Translations under genes and position numbers: made by a program
The notes under the pieces: model-generated
What the model was told of the DNA's origin: nothing
Database searches by the model: none
The model's input: only the letters and a program-made list of their open reading frames with translations
Assembly (NCBI GenBank): GCA_023424585.1
Contig: JAFADT010000709.1
Location: forward strand, 1-15,515
Direction: 5' to 3'
DNA: 15,515 bases
From: Pseudomonadota bacterium
GTDB lineage: Bacteria; Myxococcota; Myxococcia; Myxococcales; Myxococcaceae
Shown: piece by piece, positions 8,812 through 15,091 of the stretch
Numbering within the stretch: position 1 is the stretch's first letter
Layout: each line of letters begins with the position of its first letter

Positions 8812-10725
8812 TCAGATGTTGATGCTCTGGGGAATGGCCGAGGGGATCAGGTAGGGGTAGGGGAAGAGGCGCGTCGTGTTGCGCTGCTCGATGGTGGCGC
8901 CGATGCGTGCCAGGTCCGCCTGGAAGACCTTCAGGTGGCTGTGCACGTGCCGGTCCTTGAACCACTGGAGGGGGTAGTGACCGAGCTTCGTGTGGTGCAC
9001 CGAGCCGAGCAGGCTGAGGATGTCCACCTGCTGGGCGGCCATGTCCATCGGCGGGTACTGGTCGAGGGGCATGTCGCGCGCGGCCTCGGCGCGGGTGGTG
9101 GGCGCGGCACGGTAGGCGGCGCCGGGCGCGATCGGCACGAACGTCATGACCCCGGCCTGGGCGAAGTTCACCGCCGCGTGCTGCGCGCTGCCGGTGAAGA
9201 TGATCATCGTGAGCGCCTGGATGAGGTAGTCCACCGTGGTCAGCTTGCCCGGGATGCCGTCCTCACCGAAGCCCTTCACCCGGCCGCCGTCCTTCGCTGC
9301 CGCCTCGGCGCTCCAGGCCTGGAGCGCGGCGTCGTCGGTCACCGCCGAGTCCGTGCTGTAGTAGATGCCCACGTACGCGCGCACCCAGTTCTCGATGGCG
9401 CCCCACAGCAGCCGCGCATCATCGCGGTAGGGGTAGTCCAGGTCGGGATCCGTCATCCCGCGCTGCCGCAGGGAATGGGGCAGCATGCCCTGGTTGAAGT
9501 CGAACGAGGAATCCTCCAGCAGCGACTCCACCGCGACCTTCTGGCTGGACTGGATGGTGCCGGCCAGCATCTGGTCCACATTTCCGCCCGGCGCGATGAG
9601 CTTCTCCGCCGCGGACTGGTTGATGGCCAGCGTGCCCTCGAAGTGCGGACGCAGGAGCAGGCTCACCGGGTGGTCATCCGGCAGGTTGCGATGGGTGGCG
9701 ATCACGAAGGGCTCCACGAGCAGGTGCGTGTGCGCCAGATGCGAGATGAGCTCGTGGTGGTTCACGTCCGCCACGGAGACGACCGTCTTGGCCTGCATCC
9801 AGGCCTCGCCGTCCGCGGGCGTGAAGAGCGGGTAGGCGCTCGCGTCCTGGCCGCAGCGGATGCCCAGGGCACGCAGCCGGCGGAGACCGCTGCCCGCGGG
9901 CAGGCCGAACAGGGCGCGCGGCGCGAAGCAGTACTTGGGGCCGTCCGGGAAGTTGCCGTTGATGACCCGCGAGAGCGCCTTGTAGTCCGCCAGGTACAGC
10001 CGGCCCTCGTCGAGCGCGCGCTGGACCGTGTCAGCCTCGCCGAGCACGGCGCGCAGGGACGCGTCCGTCAGCCCGAGCGTGTCCTCGAGCGTGCGGGCCT
10101 TGCGCAGGGTGAGCGGGTTGAAGCCCGCGACGCGCAGCCAAGCGAAGGTCGCGTCCTCCTCGTAGCTCGGGGCCACCGCGGGCAGGGGGAGGGTGGTGAA
10201 GAGATTGAAGTAGTCGAGCATCGAGCCTGGCCGGCCCGTGGGCTTGATCGTGATGGCCTCCATCACCAGCTTCAGCACGTCGAGCACGCTGCCCAGCTCG
10301 TTGTTGAACGCCTTTCGGGCCAGGAGCGCGGCCTTCGCGGCCAGCTCGGCGGCCTCGCCGAACTCGTGGAACTCGCCGAACAGCTTGCCCGCCATCGTCG
10401 AGGACGGGGGAAGCGCCTTGAGGTGGCTGAGCTCCATCCGCCCCACGCCCACATGGGACAGGTCCACGCTCAACGACGGGGCGGTGGGCGCCGCGCCTTC
10501 GGGCGCGCCCTCGTGCTTGCGCTGCTCCTGTTCGTGGACCCACTGCAGGCGGTTGTTCGCGATGTGGAGGAGCTGCACGATGACCTGGCCCCACCACTCC
10601 AGCGTGGGCCGCTGACTCGCCGGGACGTCCTGCGCCAGCGCGAGCGGGGCGATGTAGGTGTAGTTGTACTGGTACTCGGACGTGGACGGCTCACTGTGCG
10701 ACGACACGGCTTGCGCGGATGACAT
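8812..10725 (-). CDS. lipoxygenase (non-haem iron fatty-acid dioxygenase)
   Basis: The 637-residue enzyme should insert O2 into polyunsaturated fatty acids to give hydroperoxides. The catalytic helix reads HHELISHLAHTH followed by EPFVIATHRNLPDDHP, a textbook lipoxygenase signature. By homology with soybean lipoxygenase-1, the iron ligands are H324, H329, H516, N520 (HAAVN) and the C-terminal carboxylate of I637 (the protein ends SINI). All five are present, so activity is expected. No PLAT/C2 beta-barrel is seen at the N-terminus and there is no signal peptide, unlike the secreted Pseudomonas enzyme, so it is probably cytoplasmic or membrane-associated. The start at 10725 is chosen over 10794 because GGGAG lies 5 nt before it. 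Myxobacteria make polyunsaturated lipids and carry known lipoxygenases. Regio- and stereospecificity cannot be read reliably. It is probably monocistronic, with a candidate sigma-54 promoter. Confidence 0.96.
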   Translation of the reverse strand: MSSAQAVSSHSEPSTSEYQYNYTYIAPLALAQDVPASQRPTLEWWGQVIVQLLHIANNRLQWVHEQEQRKHEGAPEGAAPTAPSLSVDLSHVGVGRMELSHLKALPPSSTMAGKLFGEFHEFGEAAELAAKAALLARKAFNNELGSVLDVLKLVMEAITIKPTGRPGSMLDYFNLFTTLPLPAVAPSYEEDATFAWLRVAGFNPLTLRKARTLEDTLGLTDASLRAVLGEADTVQRALDEGRLYLADYKALSRVINGNFPDGPKYCFAPRALFGLPAGSGLRRLRALGIRCGQDASAYPLFTPADGEAWMQAKTVVSVADVNHHELISHLAHTHLLVEPFVIATHRNLPDDHPVSLLLRPHFEGTLAINQSAAEKLIAPGGNVDQMLAGTIQSSQKVAVESLLEDSSFDFNQGMLPHSLRQRGMTDPDLDYPYRDDARLLWGAIENWVRAYVGIYYSTDSAVTDDAALQAWSAEAAAKDGGRVKGFGEDGIPGKLTTVDYLIQALTMIIFTGSAQHAAVNFAQAGVMTFVPIAPGAAYRAAPTTRAEAARDMPLDQYPPMDMAAQQVDILSLLGSVHHTKLGHYPLQWFKDRHVHSHLKVFQADLARIGATIEQRNTTRLFPYPYLIPSAIPQSINI

Positions 10726-10783
10726 GTTCGCTCCCGGTTCGATGTCGGGCCCGGCTCGTGCTCGAACCCGTGTCGTGCGTGAC

Positions 10784-10799
10784 TGCACCTTCAATGCCA
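10784..10799 (-). promoter_or_regulatory. candidate sigma-54 (-24/-12) promoter of the lipoxygenase gene
   Basis: On the minus strand TGGCATTGAAGGTGCA matches the -24/-12 consensus TGGCACR-N4-TTGCW. The diagnostic GG and GC are present and exactly 10 bp apart. Mismatches are at positions 6, 7 and 12 of the 16-bp consensus. The start site would be near 10773, leaving a leader of about 49 nt. Sigma-54 use is common in myxobacteria; promoter activity here is inferred. Confidence 0.5.
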
Positions 10800-10859
10800 G
10801 GAACTCCCACGGGACGGCCCGTCGAGTCCCCAGGGGCGCGCGGAGTCGCGGCGCTCCGG

Positions 10860-10903
10860 TTGACGTGTCACGCGAGGAATTGACGCGTCATGGGGCGTCA
10901 ATT
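10860..10903. promoter_or_regulatory. phased TGACGYGTCA palindromes, probable activator/repressor site
   Basis: TGACGTGTCA (10861-10870) and the perfect palindrome TGACGCGTCA (10881-10890) lie exactly 20 bp apart. A half site GCGTCA (10895-10900) is a further 10 bp on. The inverted pair AATTGACGC (10878-10886) and GCGTCAATT (10895-10903) has an 8-bp centre. All copies fall on one face of the helix. They sit roughly 90-130 bp upstream of the predicted lipoxygenase start site and also upstream of the divergent lipoprotein gene. Confidence 0.6.
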
Positions 10904-11014
10904 CACGGGGGGGAGAGGGAGGTGTCCCCAAGCCCGCGCCGCGGTTGAGCCTGCGTGAGCCTACCCCTCCAGAGGGATTCTCCGGGAGCGGTGAAGAGTC
11001 CTATTGGATGCCCC

Positions 11015-11746
11015 ATGCACATGCGCTCCCTCGTCTTGTTTTCATTGTGTGTCTTCCTGTCTCTCTCTACCGCGTGCCTCGGGGATGAAGGGTCCCTGGG
11101 ATCCCAGTTGCCTCCTGAAGCCTTGGAGCCTTCGGCGCTTGCCGACAGCCTCGTGGGCGCGGTTGTCTGCGAGCCCGGCAGGACCTTCTGCGACGGTGCT
11201 CACCTCTTCTCTTGCAGCCGGTCCGGCAAGGACGCGTTCAGCCTTGGCACTTGCGCGGGAGGCTCCGCCAACAACCCGGTGGGCTGCTTCACGACGGAGT
11301 GCCCCGGTGGCGCCACGGCGTGCTGCCGTCCCGAGAAGGTCCGGTGTGAGTGGTCGTTCACCAGCCCTGCATTCTCGGGCCGGACCTATGAGTCGGATAA
11401 AGACAAGGACACCGAAGGCTATTGCTCGGCGCCCTCGACCTGCGAGCAGCGCAGCCTTGAGTTCTCTATCGCCTCGCCGTTGACGACGGGGACGTGCCCC
11501 GTCCTGGCCAGTCGCTCCATCCACGTCACCGTCGGACGCCCGCTTCCGATTGGACAGATCGTGACCCTGCCGGATTCGAGGGTCTCCATTCATTCCGGCA
11601 GCGCCACGACCGCCTGCTCCGCGTGGACAGGGACGCTCATCGTCCATTCGGATATTCCCAGCTGGCGGGTGAGCCTTGACGTGACGTGCAGCAATCCTGG
11701 GGCGAGCGATATCCGCCTCGTGGGCTCCGCCAGCGGAGACGTCTGA
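11015..11746 (+). CDS. Cys-rich putative lipoprotein
   Basis: Function is not recognised. The 243-residue product starts with a signal peptide (RSLVLFSLCVFLSLSTAC), with Cys21 after STA as the likely lipidation site. The mature protein has 14 further Cys. Nine of them fall in an N-terminal module of about 60 residues with the pattern CEPGRTFCDG...LFSCSRSG...GTCAGG...CCRPEKVRC. Modules of this look occur in many myxobacterial surface proteins and are probably disulfide-stabilised. The C-terminal half (about 130-243) is rich in Ser, Thr and Val and probably beta-stranded, with four spaced Cys. The start at 11015 is preferred to upstream ATGs because it places the signal peptide at the N-terminus; 11021 is an alternative. 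It is divergent from the lipoxygenase gene and may share the palindrome-rich control region. Confidence 0.8.
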   Translation: MHMRSLVLFSLCVFLSLSTACLGDEGSLGSQLPPEALEPSALADSLVGAVVCEPGRTFCDGAHLFSCSRSGKDAFSLGTCAGGSANNPVGCFTTECPGGATACCRPEKVRCEWSFTSPAFSGRTYESDKDKDTEGYCSAPSTCEQRSLEFSIASPLTTGTCPVLASRSIHVTVGRPLPIGQIVTLPDSRVSIHSGSATTACSAWTGTLIVHSDIPSWRVSLDVTCSNPGASDIRLVGSASGDV

Positions 11747-11832
11747 TTCCTCCACTGGGCGCGGCGCCTCCATGGCCTTCTCAGACGCTTCCTGGATAGA
11801 GTCGCGCTCCACGCAAGCAAGGAGAAATGCCC

Positions 11833-12141
11833 ATGAGGCGTCTGCTGCTCTCTTCCCTGGCGGTCCTGTCCCTTCAGTCGGTGGCGTGTGGCGCTGGAGC
11901 GGAGGAGGCCGAAACCCAGGCTCCTCCCGCGGCGGTCGCGGATGACAAGACCCAGCTGGGTCCCATCAACGGCCTCAAGTATGGGACGCACGTGACCTAC
12001 TACAGCGACAGCACGCACACGGTGGAGGTGGGCATGGCGGAGTGGGGCTGCCCGCCCTCGACCTACCTGGTCAACTGGGGCGTGGAGTCCGGCTACTCGA
12101 GCACCTGGAAGTTCCTCTGCGCCATGGAGCCGCAGGGGTAG
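11833..12141 (+). CDS. small exported/lipoprotein resembling the DUF6289 family
   Basis: A 102-residue product with signal peptide LLLSSLAVLSLQSVAC; Cys17 after SVA fits lipidation. An Ala/Glu/Pro-rich linker follows, then a compact C-terminal part: THVTYYSDSTHTVEVG, WGCPPSTYLVNWG and a last Cys in KFLC. The order YYSD...VG...C...WG is what I know of the small DUF6289 proteins, whose function is not known. The match is by eye and moderate. AAGGAG (11819-11824) lies 8 nt before the ATG at 11833 and only 2 nt before the ATG at 11827, so 11833 is chosen. It lies 86 bp after the Cys-rich lipoprotein gene on the same strand. A decayed gene begins 10 bp downstream. Confidence 0.75.
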   Translation: MRRLLLSSLAVLSLQSVACGAGAEEAETQAPPAAVADDKTQLGPINGLKYGTHVTYYSDSTHTVEVGMAEWGCPPSTYLVNWGVESGYSSTWKFLCAMEPQG

Positions 12142-12151
12142 TCTGCCCGGC

Positions 12152-12668
12152 ATGCCGCTGAAGGTGATGACGCTCAACCTCCTGGAGTGCGAGCTGGAGA
12201 CAGGCGCGGAGCCGCTGACTGTCTTCGCGGCCCACTTCGACTCCCACCACGAATCCCTGCGCTTCGTGGAGGCGCTACCTGCGCTCCCTGATCGACCCCG
12301 CGGCCTTCGGTGAACGGGCCTTCGTGCTGGCCGGCGATCTCAACTCCCTGTCCCGCGCGGATCCCTATCCGGTGGACCTGGCCGACCGCGTCCGCCGCGC
12401 CCGGGTGGACAAGTACGGCCATCCGCCTCGCTTCGACGTCATCGATGACCTGGAGGGCTTCGGCTGGGTGGACACGCTGCGCCTCAAGCCGGCTTCGCCC
12501 CAGTGGGTCACCGCCCGACGCCAACGCGACGGAGCAATCATCGACTTCCGCACGGACTTCGTCTTCGCCTCACCCGCGCTGGCCCGACGGCTGCTCGCGG
12601 CCCAGGTGGTGGACGTGGGCACGGCCTCCGACCACCACGCCCTGGCCGCGAGCTTCAGCGACGCGTGA
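12152..12668 (+). pseudogene. endonuclease/exonuclease/phosphatase (EEP) family gene, internally deleted and frameshifted
   Basis: Two plus-strand pieces together spell parts of an EEP-fold hydrolase. Piece 1 starts at 12152 with MPLKVMTLNLLE, the usual first strand. It jumps straight to LTVFAAHFDSHHESLRFVE, a segment normally more than 100 residues further on, so the middle with the metal-binding Glu is missing. Near 12268-12273 the frame shifts by one base; piece 1 runs into a stop at 12311-12313. Piece 2 continues as RYLRSLIDPAAFGERAFVLAGDLNSLSRADP through IDFRTDFVFASP to SDHHALAASF, stopping at 12668. The GDLN and SDHH motifs are conserved catalytic elements of the family, so the ancestor was probably an active phosphodiesterase or nuclease. 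A large deletion plus a frameshift argues for decay rather than sequencing error. Confidence 0.8.
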
Positions 12669-12677
12669 GGTGCGCCC

Positions 12678-13740
12678 TCAAGTCAGCTCGTGGCGTAGGA
12701 GGGACTCCGCCTCCGCCACGATGGCCGCGCGGATCTTCCCCTTCAGGGGCGCTTCGTTCTGGAGCTGCTCCTGGATGACCGCCGTCTTCCCGTAGAACAA
12801 CCACATCGAGGAGTGACCAGCTCCGCTGGCGGTGAAGACCCGGACCTCGAAGTAGCGCTCCTGCTTGCCCTTGTCCCCGCTCAGCGGGGACACCCGCAAC
12901 TCGACGTCGCCCACGCCGTCCACGAGCGCACCGCCCGCGAAGCGGGTGCTCAACGCGGTGAACGTCCCCGTGTCGGGCACGCCCTGGCGCACGCGCTCCG
13001 ACAGCTCGTGGAGCGCGGCGCCAATCGCCTGTTGCAGCTTCTGTTCATTCAGGACGATCGGCACATTGCGCACGAGCGGCTTGCGCAGCAATACGTCGTA
13101 GGGGATGTGCTCGGCGTTGGCGATGGCCAGCACGTCCTTTCCGATGAGCTGCAACTCGCCGCGCACGCCATTGGCATGCTTCAGGTATGCGCACACCACC
13201 GTCTACCCGCTGTCCATCACCTTGTCGTTGATGACCAGCTTCTTTCCGGCGTCGAGCGCCGCGGCGCTCAGCGTCTCCAGGTGTTCGGGAGTGAAGTCGG
13301 GCTTGCCTCCCGGCCCATGGAGATTGTTGAGCTCGACGACCTCCAGCTCCCCCAGGCGGATGGCCTCCGCGAGCCGGTTCACCGCCCGCGTTATCGCCGC
13401 TGGCGAGGTGTCCGACAGGACGAGCCGCGTGCCAATGGCATCCCAGAGGTTGGTGATGGCCTCCTCGACGGTGGTGACCTTGGCCTTGAACCGATCGATC
13501 GCGCGCTGCAACCGGTTTGAGCAACCGGAGCGCGGTGCCCACGCCCTTGGCCGTGGCCCACATCGCCAGGGCCTCGACCAGGACGCCCGCGAGGACCCCG
13601 ATGACCTCGGCCAGCTCGCGCGCCGCCTCGTCCAGCCGCTGTGCGTTCCCTCGCGCGTCCCACACCTTGCCGAAGAACTTCCCGAACGCGGTGCTCTCGC
13701 GGAACCACGGAACGGGCGGAGACGTCGAGCCCCTGTCCTG
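12678..13740 (-). pseudogene. decayed RelA/SpoT-like (toxin-style) nucleotidyltransferase gene
   Basis: Reading leftward, frame 1 (about 13730-13515) gives WFRESTAFGKFFGKVWDARG and then a long hydrophobic/amphipathic helix (ELAEVIGVLAGVLVEALAMW). Near 13515 the sense moves to another frame, giving IDRFKAKVTTVEEAITNLWD, then AIGTRLVLSD. This frame has a TAG at 13205-13203 and continues without a break as TVVCAYLKHANGVRGELQLI and IANAEHIPYDV to the stop at 12678. The order RxK...D-x-IG-x-R...G[Y]...GELQ...AEH matches the RelA/SpoT synthetase domain. ELQ would hold the catalytic Glu, and the stop replaces the expected Tyr of the GY motif. The N-terminal part resembles regions I associate with myxobacterial toxin-like proteins; that link is inference. 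One frameshift and one nonsense mutation make this a pseudogene unless the assembly is wrong twice. The upstream start cannot be placed. Confidence 0.62.
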
Positions 13741-13789
13741 GCTGTGGATCCCGTGGCGTGGGTCCAGCCGCCGTGTTACTGAAGCCGCA

Positions 13790-13854
13790 GCCACCCGACA
13801 CTCCCGATGGCGGCGCGACGCTTCGTCGTGGCCGTAGGGGTGTCCTCGGGTGGC
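13790..13854 (+). promoter_or_regulatory. long imperfect stem-loop upstream of the deoxyhypusine synthase-like gene
   Basis: GCCACCCGA (13790-13798) pairs perfectly with TCGGGTGGC (13846-13854). Inside, A13800-C13805 pairs mostly with G13838-T13843, GGC (13809-13811) with GCC (13831-13833), and CGACG (13816-13820) with CGTCG (13824-13828) around a CTT loop. That is about 22 base pairs in total. It ends 53 bp before the start codon, where a structured 5' leader or an upstream terminator would lie. No known riboswitch class is recognised. Confidence 0.45.
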
Positions 13855-13907
13855 TTTGCTCAACCGTCGCCTCCCGAGCTTCAACCACGTTGTCGCCGGA
13901 GGCACCC

Positions 13908-14930
13908 ATGAGCACGTCCGAGCTCCCCCTGCTCGAGTTCGTCCTGTCGAACTACAAGAACTTCAACGCGCGCGCCACGCGCGACGCGCTGCTGTCGTAC
14001 TGGCGGCATGTCTCCAGCGGTGGCCGGATGTTCTGGAGCGTCGCGGGCGCGATGTCGTCCGCGCAGCTGGGCATCACCCTGGCCCCCGCCATCCGCGCGG
14101 GGCTCATCCACGGCCTGTCGGTGACGGGCGCGAACCTGGAGGAGTCGCTCTTCCGGCTCGTCGCCCATGACTCGTACAAGGACTTCCCGGAGTACCGCTA
14201 CTTCACCAAGCAGGACGACACGCGCATCCTGGAGCAGCGGATGCGGCGGGTCACCGACACGAGCATCCCCGAGGACGAGGCGTTCCGCGCGGTGGAGAAG
14301 ATCGTCGTCCCCCTGTGGATGAACGCCTCCGCGAACGGCGAGCGGCGCTTCTGGCACGAGTACTTCTACGACATCGTCCTGGCGCTGGAGCCGTCCGCGT
14401 ACGAGGGCCCGCCCGAGGACTGCTGGCTGCTGGAGGCGGCGAAGCGCCGGCTGCCTATCGTCGTCCCCGGCTACGAGGATTCGACGTTCGGAAACATCTT
14501 CGCGTCCTACGTGAAGACGGGCGAATGCAACGCGAGCATCGTCAAGTCAGGCATCGAATACATGGCCGACTTCTACGACCGCTACGAGGAGCTCTCCCAG
14601 GGCCAGGGCGTCGGCTTCTTCCAGATTGGCGGTGGCATCGCCGGGGACTTCCCCATCTGCGTCGTCCCTTCCATGAAGTACGACCTGCGCAAGCCGGTGA
14701 AGCCGTGGGCCTACTTCTGCCAGATCAGTGACTCCACGACGTCCTACGGCTCGTACTCGGGGGCCACGCCCAATGAGAAGATCACCTGGGACAAGCTGAC
14801 CGAGACGACACCGATGTTCGTCATCGAGTCGGATGCCACCATCGTCGCCCCGCTCCTCCTCCGCGCCCTGCTGGAGTGCCACGCCAGGCCGGAGGCGGCG
14901 AACGCGCTCATCGCGAAGCCCCGCCGTTAA
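13908..14930 (+). CDS. deoxyhypusine synthase-like protein
   Basis: The 340-residue product belongs to the deoxyhypusine synthase (DHS) fold family, which transfers the aminobutyl group of spermidine using NAD. Clear segments are GRMFWSVAGAMSSAQLGITL, TGANLEESLFRLVAHDSY, RRLPIVVPGYEDSTFGNIFA, GFFQIGGGIAGDFPICVV, SDSTTSYGSYSGATPNEKI and ESDATIVAPLLL. K296 in ITWDKL aligns with the catalytic Lys of eukaryotic DHS (SWGKI). Bacteria have no eIF5A, so the true substrate is unknown; in this family homospermidine-type polyamine chemistry or modification of another acceptor has been proposed. GGAGG lies 5 nt before the ATG at 13908, a strong start. The gene is flanked by a long upstream stem-loop and a strong downstream hairpin, so it is probably its own transcription unit. 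Length is typical of bacterial members. Confidence 0.95.
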   Translation: MSTSELPLLEFVLSNYKNFNARATRDALLSYWRHVSSGGRMFWSVAGAMSSAQLGITLAPAIRAGLIHGLSVTGANLEESLFRLVAHDSYKDFPEYRYFTKQDDTRILEQRMRRVTDTSIPEDEAFRAVEKIVVPLWMNASANGERRFWHEYFYDIVLALEPSAYEGPPEDCWLLEAAKRRLPIVVPGYEDSTFGNIFASYVKTGECNASIVKSGIEYMADFYDRYEELSQGQGVGFFQIGGGIAGDFPICVVPSMKYDLRKPVKPWAYFCQISDSTTSYGSYSGATPNEKITWDKLTETTPMFVIESDATIVAPLLLRALLECHARPEAANALIAKPRR

Positions 14931-14931
14931 G

Positions 14932-14974
14932 TGAGACATCCGCCCGGGTTGCCTCGCACCCGGGCGAAGTCTCA
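14932..14974 (+). terminator. strong hairpin after the deoxyhypusine synthase-like gene
   Basis: TGAGAC (14932-14937) pairs with GTCTCA (14969-14974) and CGCCCGGGT (14941-14949) with ACCCGGGCG (14958-14966), 15 perfect pairs around an 8-nt loop. It starts two bases after the stop codon. No T-run follows, as is common in very GC-rich genomes, so termination strength is uncertain. Confidence 0.65.
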
Positions 14975-15008
14975 GGCGACCGCATTTCTCATGTTGTCAA
15001 TTCAAGGA

Positions 15009-15037
15009 TTGAGTACTGGCTGGCTTCTCTCTAGGTT
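15009..15037 (+). promoter_or_regulatory. candidate sigma-70-type promoter of the right-edge secreted protein gene
   Basis: TTGAGT (15009-15014), a 17-bp spacer and TAGGTT (15032-15037) resemble -35 and -10 boxes. They lie in a locally AT-richer patch, 54 bp before the start codon and after the preceding terminator hairpin. Both boxes are imperfect, so this is a candidate only. Confidence 0.4.
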
Positions 15038-15091
15038 GCTCAGGGCACGCACTCCGCGTGCCCGAATCCCATCTCAGTCTGGAGAATGTCC

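Larger units (their letters stand above)
8504..8822 (+). pseudogene. frameshifted remnant of an unrecognised plus-strand gene
   Basis: This stretch between arsR and the lipoxygenase gene has no intact gene but shows coding character. From about 8522 to 8740 one plus frame has third positions that are almost all G/C, with fewer at position 1 and fewest at position 2, the pattern of real genes here. It reads VQTVPAVIAACLLGAAGAEV, WTLDGFTCWLG, and later VTPRVAVTGPRVPREAL. At the run of seven G (8741-8747) the coding signal shifts by one base and continues as LLAAGAARVEDASARERR. It ends at a TGA at 8820-8822, overlapping the lipoxygenase 3' end by 11 bp. The left end loses coding character near the arsR promoter, as if truncated there. 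I do not recognise the family. A sequencing error in the G run is an alternative explanation for the frameshift. Confidence 0.42.

Noticed and set aside
8935..10722. Long plus-strand open frame opposite the lipoxygenase gene
   Set aside because: Same reason: the minus frame carries all lipoxygenase signatures.
11730..11758. Short inverted repeat spanning the stop of the Cys-rich lipoprotein gene
   Set aside because: Only eight pairs with an internal mismatch and no T-run; too weak to call a terminator.
13203..13205. TAG as a programmed readthrough or recoded codon
   Set aside because: A nearby frameshift in the same gene makes ordinary decay the simpler explanation, and no recoding signal was seen.
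15018..15039. TGGC...TTGCT resembling a sigma-54 promoter before the right-edge gene
   Set aside because: The GG to GC spacing is not the required 10 bp.
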